Positions 6,322 through 9,206 of a stretch of 9,206 nucleotides of DNA are shown in pieces. The first letter of the stretch is position 1. Every line of letters begins with the position of its first letter. A program made the translations under genes and the position numbers. The notes beneath the pieces were generated by a model, which was not told where the DNA came from, did no database searches, and saw only the letters and a program-made list of their open reading frames with translations. The stretch comes from JACPYG01 sp964356545 (GTDB lineage: Bacteria; Patescibacteriota; Minisyncoccia; Minisyncoccales; Staskawiczbacteraceae). The stretch lies in assembly GCA_964356545.1 (NCBI GenBank), contig CAYHHX010000020.1, positions 1 to 9,206 on the forward strand, given 5' to 3'.

Positions 6322-6801
6322 GTTTGGCATCCCATAAATAACTACTTCTCTTTTGTTTTTTTCTAAAAAATTAAACTTAATAATAATTGACCTAGGTAGT
6401 ATATTTTTAATTCTTTCTGGCCATTCAATTGCAACAATATTTTCAGGATTTAAAATAATACCCAAAAGCCCCAACTCTTCAATATCTTTAGCGCTATTAA
6501 TTCTATAGCAATCTATATGATAAAAGTTTTTAAAATGCTTCCCTGCCTGCGCAGGTAAGTTTTTTATTTTAAATCTTTTTATAAGCACAAAAGTAGGGCT
6601 TAAAACTTTTTCTTTAATGCCTAATCCTTTAGCAAAGCCCTGTAAAAAAGTTGTTTTACCTCCACCTAAGTTCCCCTGCAAACTTAAAACTATAGCCGAC
6701 TTTCTGACTTTAAATTCTTTTGCTTGTCTTGAGCAAAGTCGAAGGGCTAACTTTTCTCCTAATTTTTGAGTTTGTCTAAAACTTTTTGTAATATATTTCA
6801 T
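6316..6801 (-). CDS. tsaE: tRNA t6A biosynthesis ATPase TsaE
   Basis: TsaE is the ATPase that, with TsaB and TsaD, supports formation of threonylcarbamoyl-adenosine at tRNA position 37. The 161-residue product shows the P-loop LQGNLGGGKTTFLQG (41-55; the family norm is GDLGAGKTT), SPTF at 68-71, YHIDCYRI at 94-101 and the EWPER motif at 126-130. It is close to the normal family length of about 150; the excess is accounted for by two repeat-derived stretches, LCSRQ near residues 22-26 in the helix before the P-loop and LPAQAG at 82-87 in the loop between SPTF and YHID. Both lie outside the catalytic motifs, so the enzyme should still work. It is the first gene of the minus-strand operon, about 47 nt below a likely transcription start, and shares its upstream region with the divergent 6866-7594 gene. 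Confidence 0.95.
   Translation of the reverse strand: MKYITKSFRQTQKLGEKLALRLCSRQAKEFKVRKSAIVLSLQGNLGGGKTTFLQGFAKGLGIKEKVLSPTFVLIKRFKIKNLPAQAGKHFKNFYHIDCYRINSAKDIEELGLLGIILNPENIVAIEWPERIKNILPRSIIIKFNFLEKNKREVVIYGMPNF
6542..6559. repeat. Palindromic repeat in tsaE, copy 1 (CCTGCGCAGG type)
   Basis: The centre, CCTGCGCAGG at 6546-6555, is a perfect 10-bp palindrome, and G/T wobble, T-A and C-G pairs extend it at 6545/6556, 6544/6557 and 6542/6559. It is a GC-rich island in AT-rich DNA and encodes LPAQAG (residues 82-87) in a loop of TsaE where other members have no fixed sequence. From memory, very similar CCTGC-GCAGG palindromes are scattered through many Parcubacteria genomes; a genome search is needed to confirm that. 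Confidence 0.6.
6723..6747. repeat. Dispersed repeat in tsaE, copy 2 (CAAGTCGAAGGG-like type)
   Basis: The plus-strand reading is CTTGTCTTGAGCAAAG followed by TCGAAGGGC. It lies in codons 19-26 of tsaE and supplies ALRLCSRQ in the first helix, before the P-loop. From memory this string resembles a short dispersed repeat found in many bacterial genomes, including candidate phyla. A diverged relative appears at 9003-9027 in the structured element after pilB, which supports it being a repeat family and not ordinary codons. Confidence 0.55.
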
Positions 6802-6806
6802 TTTAA

Positions 6807-6840
6807 TTGACTTATTTTTTGAAATCGCATAGGGTAAAAT
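6807..6840 (+). promoter_or_regulatory. Candidate promoter for the DHH-like gene and pilB
   Basis: TTGACT at 6807-6812 is a good -35, but 17 bp later stands only a weak TAGGGT (6830-6835); a better -10, TAAAAT (6835-6840), is 22 bp away. One of these may start transcription of the two-gene unit. The region overlaps the start codon of tsaE, so the divergent units could affect each other. Confidence 0.3.
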
Positions 6841-6854
6841 ATATCGTAAAATTA

Positions 6855-6883
6855 ATTCTAAAAATATGACTGATTTAAAACAA
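6855..6883 (-). promoter_or_regulatory. Candidate promoter for the tsaE-holA operon
   Basis: On the minus strand TTGTTT (6883-6878) and TAGAAT (6860-6855) are 17 bp apart. Transcription would begin near 6848, about 47 nt before the tsaE ATG. The -10 region shares the ten bases TTAGAATTAA with the promoter at 2610-2638. The element overlaps the first codons of the divergent 6866 gene. Confidence 0.5.
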
Positions 6884-7594
6884 GTTCAACAACTTATTGA
6901 AGAGGCTAAAAATGTTTATATTATGCCTTCAGAAACTGAGCCAGAGAGCATTACCTCGGCTTTGGCTCTTTTTTATACTTTAAAAGAATTAAACAAAAAT
7001 GTAAACTTAATTATAGAAGACCTACCAGAAAAATTTAAATTTTTAGTTCCTTCTTTAGACTTTATTGCTTATCCTAAAAATCTTGTTATCTCAATTCCTA
7101 GAAAAATAGCCGATATTTCGCAAATCTATTACGAGAAAAATGACGATGCTTTAAAAATTCATTTAACCTTAGATAAGGGTAACATAAAAAAAGAAAATAT
7201 TTCTTTTTATTTTTCCGAACCTAGGCCAGATCTTATTATCACTTTGGGAATACAAGATTTTAAGGTACAATTATTAGAGAAGCTGGATTCTTTTGGTTTC
7301 TTAATAGATTCTCCTATTTTAAATATAGACACTTTGGCTTTACTAAATGAAAACACAAAAGAAAACAAAAACTTTGGTAAGGTTAATTTAATTAAAAATT
7401 GCTCTTTTTCGGAAATAGTAATTGATATAATAAGACTAATTAACGAAGGCTCTATTAAAAAAGAAACTGCAAACTGTCTTTTAGCGGGACTGATAATTTA
7501 CACCGATAATTTTAAAAATTCAAAAACAACTGCTGAAATATTTGAACTCGCCGGGTTTTTAATGAAAAACGGGGGAAGTATAAATAACATTTAA
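6866..7594 (+). CDS. Degenerate DHH-phosphoesterase-like protein
   Basis: The 242-residue product has the outline of the N-terminal domain of DHH-family phosphoesterases (NrnA/RecJ type), which cleave short RNAs or cyclic dinucleotides with two metal ions. Matching parts are the first helix and strand with SETEPESITSALALFYTLKE (22-41, where enzymes have H-x-x-P-D-x-D-A-x-G-S-A-L), PDLIITLGIQD (121-131), NIDTL (153-157, normally N-I-D-H-H), FGKVNL then CSFSEIVIDII (179-189), and GLIIYTDNF (208-216, normally G-x-x-x-D-T-x-x-F). The His and Asp residues of the first motif and both His of DHH are missing; Asp154 and Asp214 remain. The DHHA1 domain is also absent, since typical enzymes run past 300 residues. 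It is therefore probably inactive, perhaps a binding or regulatory protein. No clear Shine-Dalgarno site precedes the ATG. Its stop is one base before the pilB start, so translation of the two is probably coupled. The family call is by eye and moderate. Confidence 0.72.
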   Translation: MTDLKQVQQLIEEAKNVYIMPSETEPESITSALALFYTLKELNKNVNLIIEDLPEKFKFLVPSLDFIAYPKNLVISIPRKIADISQIYYEKNDDALKIHLTLDKGNIKKENISFYFSEPRPDLIITLGIQDFKVQLLEKLDSFGFLIDSPILNIDTLALLNENTKENKNFGKVNLIKNCSFSEIVIDIIRLINEGSIKKETANCLLAGLIIYTDNFKNSKTTAEIFELAGFLMKNGGSINNI

Positions 7595-7595
7595 T

Positions 7596-8945
7596 ATGGA
7601 TACACAAAGTAAAAAATTATTAGGAACGGTAATAATTGCCCCTGAAATAATAGAAGAAGTTAAAAGAGACGTAAAAAACATTACGGGCTTTAAAAATAAA
7701 ATTGGAGAATACTCAGGACAAAATACTACTAATCTCTTAGATATTATTCTATATGGCGCAATTATTCTTGATGCCTCTGATATTCATTTTGAACCCCAAG
7801 AAGACGATTCTAAATTAAGAATAAGGCTTGATGGTGTTTTGCAAGATGTTATTTTTTTTGAACAAAATGCTTATCATAGTTTAATTTCCAGACTAAAACT
7901 TCTTTCAAGATTAAAATTAAATATTACAGATAAGCCCCAAGACGGCAGATTTACAATTGAAATTGCCGACTCTTTAATCGAAATCAGAACTTCTAGTTTG
8001 CCAGCTGAATACGGTGAATCGATTGTAATGAGAATTTTAAACCCTAAAAATTTAATAGGAATAGACGCATTGGGTTTAAGAAAAGATTTATACAAAGTTT
8101 TTGAAAAAGAAATTCAAAAGCCAAACGGAATGATAATTATTACAGGTCCTACTGGCTCTGGTAAAACAACTACTTTATATGCATTTTTAAAAAAAATTCA
8201 AAACTCAGAAATTAAAATTATTACAATTGAAGACCCTATTGAATATCACTTAAAAGGTATTTCTCAAACTCAAGTAGCGCCAGAAAAAGGATATGACTTT
8301 TCAGATGGATTAAGGTCTATTGTAAGGCAAGACCCCGATGTAATATTAGTTGGCGAGATTAGAGATTTAGAAACAGCTAAAATTGCTCTTCAGGCGGCGC
8401 TAACTGGACATTTAGTATTGTCAACTTTACACACAAACGACGCGGCTGGCACAATTCCAAGGTTGGTTGATTTGGGAGTTGATGTTGCTTCTATTGCACC
8501 TGCTCTAAAAATGGCAGTAGCCCAAAGGTTAATAAGAAAAGTCTGTAAAAAGTGTTCTACTCTTTCAAGGCCAACTGCTAAAGAATTAGATGAAATTAAA
8601 AAGGGATTAAAAGGTTTACCTAGCAGTATAAAACTACCCGATTTAAATAAAATAGAAATTAAAAAAATAAATGAAAAGGGTTGCGAGTTTTGTAATTTTA
8701 CAGGATACAAAGGCAGGCAAGGATTATTTGAGGCGTTTTTAGTGGACTCTCAAATAGAAAAATTTATTTTAACCAACCCGCCAGTTTCGTCGGTCAGAGA
8801 ACTAGCAATCAAAAAAGGAATGGTAACGATGTATCAGTCGGGCTTAATTGATGTTGTTATGGGAAACACAACATTACAAGAGATATTAAGAGTTGTTGAA
8901 GAAGACGAATCTGTCCGTGCAGGAGGAGAAAAAACCACCCTTTAA
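7596..8945 (+). CDS. pilB: Type IV pilus assembly ATPase PilB (GspE family)
   Basis: This 449-residue cytoplasmic hexameric ATPase powers polymerisation of type IV pilins at the inner membrane. Motifs in order: SDIHFEP (61-67) of the N2 domain, arginine-rich IRIRLDG-type strand (75-80), Walker A GPTGSGKT (184-191), Asp box ITIEDPIEY (209-217), Walker B PDVILVGEIRD (247-257, catalytic Glu254), His box LVLSTLHTND (273-282), and a zinc site of Cys317/Cys320 and Cys363/Cys366 typical of PilB and GspE and absent from PilT. It lacks the N-terminal MshEN-type domain of many PilB proteins (which are about 560 residues) and begins with only some 40 residues before the N2 domain, so it is a short form. 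It starts one base after the DHH-like gene. No other pilus gene is visible inside the window; they may follow elsewhere. After the stop comes a large inverted repeat. Confidence 0.94.
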   Translation: MDTQSKKLLGTVIIAPEIIEEVKRDVKNITGFKNKIGEYSGQNTTNLLDIILYGAIILDASDIHFEPQEDDSKLRIRLDGVLQDVIFFEQNAYHSLISRLKLLSRLKLNITDKPQDGRFTIEIADSLIEIRTSSLPAEYGESIVMRILNPKNLIGIDALGLRKDLYKVFEKEIQKPNGMIIITGPTGSGKTTTLYAFLKKIQNSEIKIITIEDPIEYHLKGISQTQVAPEKGYDFSDGLRSIVRQDPDVILVGEIRDLETAKIALQAALTGHLVLSTLHTNDAAGTIPRLVDLGVDVASIAPALKMAVAQRLIRKVCKKCSTLSRPTAKELDEIKKGLKGLPSSIKLPDLNKIEIKKINEKGCEFCNFTGYKGRQGLFEAFLVDSQIEKFILTNPPVSSVRELAIKKGMVTMYQSGLIDVVMGNTTLQEILRVVEEDESVRAGGEKTTL

Positions 8946-8951
8946 AAAATA

Positions 8952-9088
8952 AAAACAGCTCTGGAGTTGGAGGCGTCTTTATGTCTGGGACATAAGTAAA
9001 GGCTTGTCTGAGGAATAATCGAGCCGGAGCAAGATTACCCGGAAACTGAGACAAACCCATATAAAGCCTCCAACTCCAGAGCTGTTTT
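8952..9088. repeat. 23-bp perfect inverted repeat enclosing a folded 91-nt segment
   Basis: Arms 8952-8974 and 9066-9088 are exact reverse complements over 23 bp. Inside, several helices can form: TTATGTC/GACATAA (8979-8985 with 8989-8995, 3-nt loop), TTGTCT/AGACAA (9004-9009 with 9049-9054), and within the latter TAATC/GATTA (9016-9020 with 9033-9037) crossed by CCGG/CCGG (9024-9027 with 9039-9042), a possible H-type pseudoknot. On the minus strand the element ends in a T-rich run (8951-8942), so it could act as a long terminator for a transcript arriving from the right; on the plus strand only TTTT follows. It may be a structured RNA, a terminator between convergent units, or a small non-coding repeat element. 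I could not match it to 6S, SRP, RNase P or known riboswitch sequences by eye. Confidence 0.7.
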
Positions 9089-9205
9089 AGTCAAAAACCC
9101 ATTTTGGAGTGTGGGATTCGAACGCGAATCAGCTTGAGAAGCGAAAAAATTAGATAATTTCAATGTTTCTTGCGACGAAATGTAACAATAGCTACATTGA
9201 GGAGC
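9035..9205 (-). CDS. Open minus-strand frame entering from the right edge (doubtful)
   Basis: Reading leftward from 9205, one frame is open for 56 codons to a TAA at 9037-9035 and contains no ATG, so it could only be the C-terminus of a gene that starts outside the window. Its end, TALELEALYGFVSVSG, is encoded by the right arm of the inverted repeat and the segment inside it. The peptide is Ser/Thr/Gln-rich (SQADSRSNPTLQNGF) and matches no family I know. The lack of stops over 171 nt in about 40% GC DNA is only weak support, and the same DNA also has structured-RNA features. It could be a protein tail extended by a repeat, or chance. Confidence 0.25.
   Translation of the reverse strand, partial: APQCSYCYISSQETLKLSNFFASQADSRSNPTLQNGFLTKTALELEALYGFVSVSG
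9157..9198 (+). other. Pseudoknot-like stretch, possible 5' part of tmRNA (weak)
   Basis: ATTTC (9157-9161) can pair with GAAAT (9177-9181), and AATGT (9162-9166) with ACATT (9194-9198); the helices cross as in an H-type pseudoknot. The linker GTAACAATAGC after the first helix recalls the GUAAAAAGCC linker of the first tmRNA pseudoknot, and GGATTCGA at 9114-9121 recalls the tmRNA 5' domain. Against this, the expected GGGG-type acceptor strand with G at position 3 is missing, TTCGAC is TTCGAA, and no tag-peptide codons are seen before the window ends. Five-bp AT helices also arise by chance. Confidence 0.22.
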
Positions 9206-9206
9206 A

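Noticed and set aside
8857..9060. 67-codon minus-strand frame with ATG at 9060
   Set aside because: It overlaps the end of pilB and crosses the whole left arm of the inverted repeat; its sequence looks like translated repeat and antisense pilB, with no family match and no ribosome binding site.
9101..9130. Minus-strand tRNA 3' end, suggested by GTTCGAATCCC followed by ACACTCCA
   Set aside because: The T-loop-like string has no pairing T-stem (the 5' strand would need GTGGG but is TCGCG), and no matching acceptor 5' strand lies within tRNA distance. The bases instead form a GATTCG/CGAATC hairpin.
8946..9206. CRISPR array, 6S, SRP or RNase P RNA in the right-hand intergenic region
   Set aside because: There are no direct repeats with spacers; the sequence lacks the conserved SRP tetraloop region and the RNase P core motifs, and the span of about 137 nt with internal pseudoknot does not fit a 6S rod.

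Overview
This window looks like part of the genome of a Candidate Phyla Radiation (Patescibacteria) bacterium, most likely of the Parcubacteria group. That is an inference from AT-rich DNA (about 30% GC in most genes), short or compact versions of housekeeping genes, a stand-alone Pol I-type 5'-3' exonuclease, a type IV pilus ATPase without the usual N-terminal domain, and short GC-rich palindromic repeats lying in frame inside protein-coding genes. TGA and TAA are both used as stops (the mutM stop TGA overlaps the holA start), so the code is standard table 11 and not the TGA=Gly code of Gracilibacteria. Few genes have a clear Shine-Dalgarno site.

Layout. 1-351 (+): the 3' end of uvrB. Over its last codons lies a perfect-consensus promoter (TTGACA, 16 bp, TATAAT) that feeds a small, GC-richer membrane protein gene (422-841), which ends at a strong hairpin terminator (859-891). 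918-2570 (-): a 550-residue Lys/Glu-rich, coiled-coil-type protein of unknown function with its own good promoter. 2681-2947 (+): rpsT (ribosomal protein S20), convergent with and one base away from the next block. 6801-2949 (-): a probable five-gene operon, tsaE - 5'-3' exonuclease - HAMP membrane protein - mutM - holA, joining tRNA modification, DNA replication and DNA repair. 6866-8945 (+): a two-gene unit of a degenerate DHH-phosphoesterase-like protein followed one base later by pilB. 8946-9206: no confident gene; it holds a 23-bp perfect inverted repeat around an internally structured 91-nt segment, then a stretch with a tmRNA-like pseudoknot and a competing minus-strand open frame.

How the genes fit together. 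uvrB and mutM act in nucleotide and base excision repair. The exonuclease probably takes over the flap or RNA-primer removal role of Pol I, and holA loads the replicative clamp. tsaE and rpsT serve translation. pilB powers pilus assembly and may be translationally coupled to the DHH-like gene.

The most unusual material is (1) three GC-rich palindromic insertions in reading frame, two of them in tsaE, and (2) the structured intergenic element at 8952-9088, which also carries a diverged copy of one of the tsaE repeats. All family assignments were made by eye from motifs; no database search was run.
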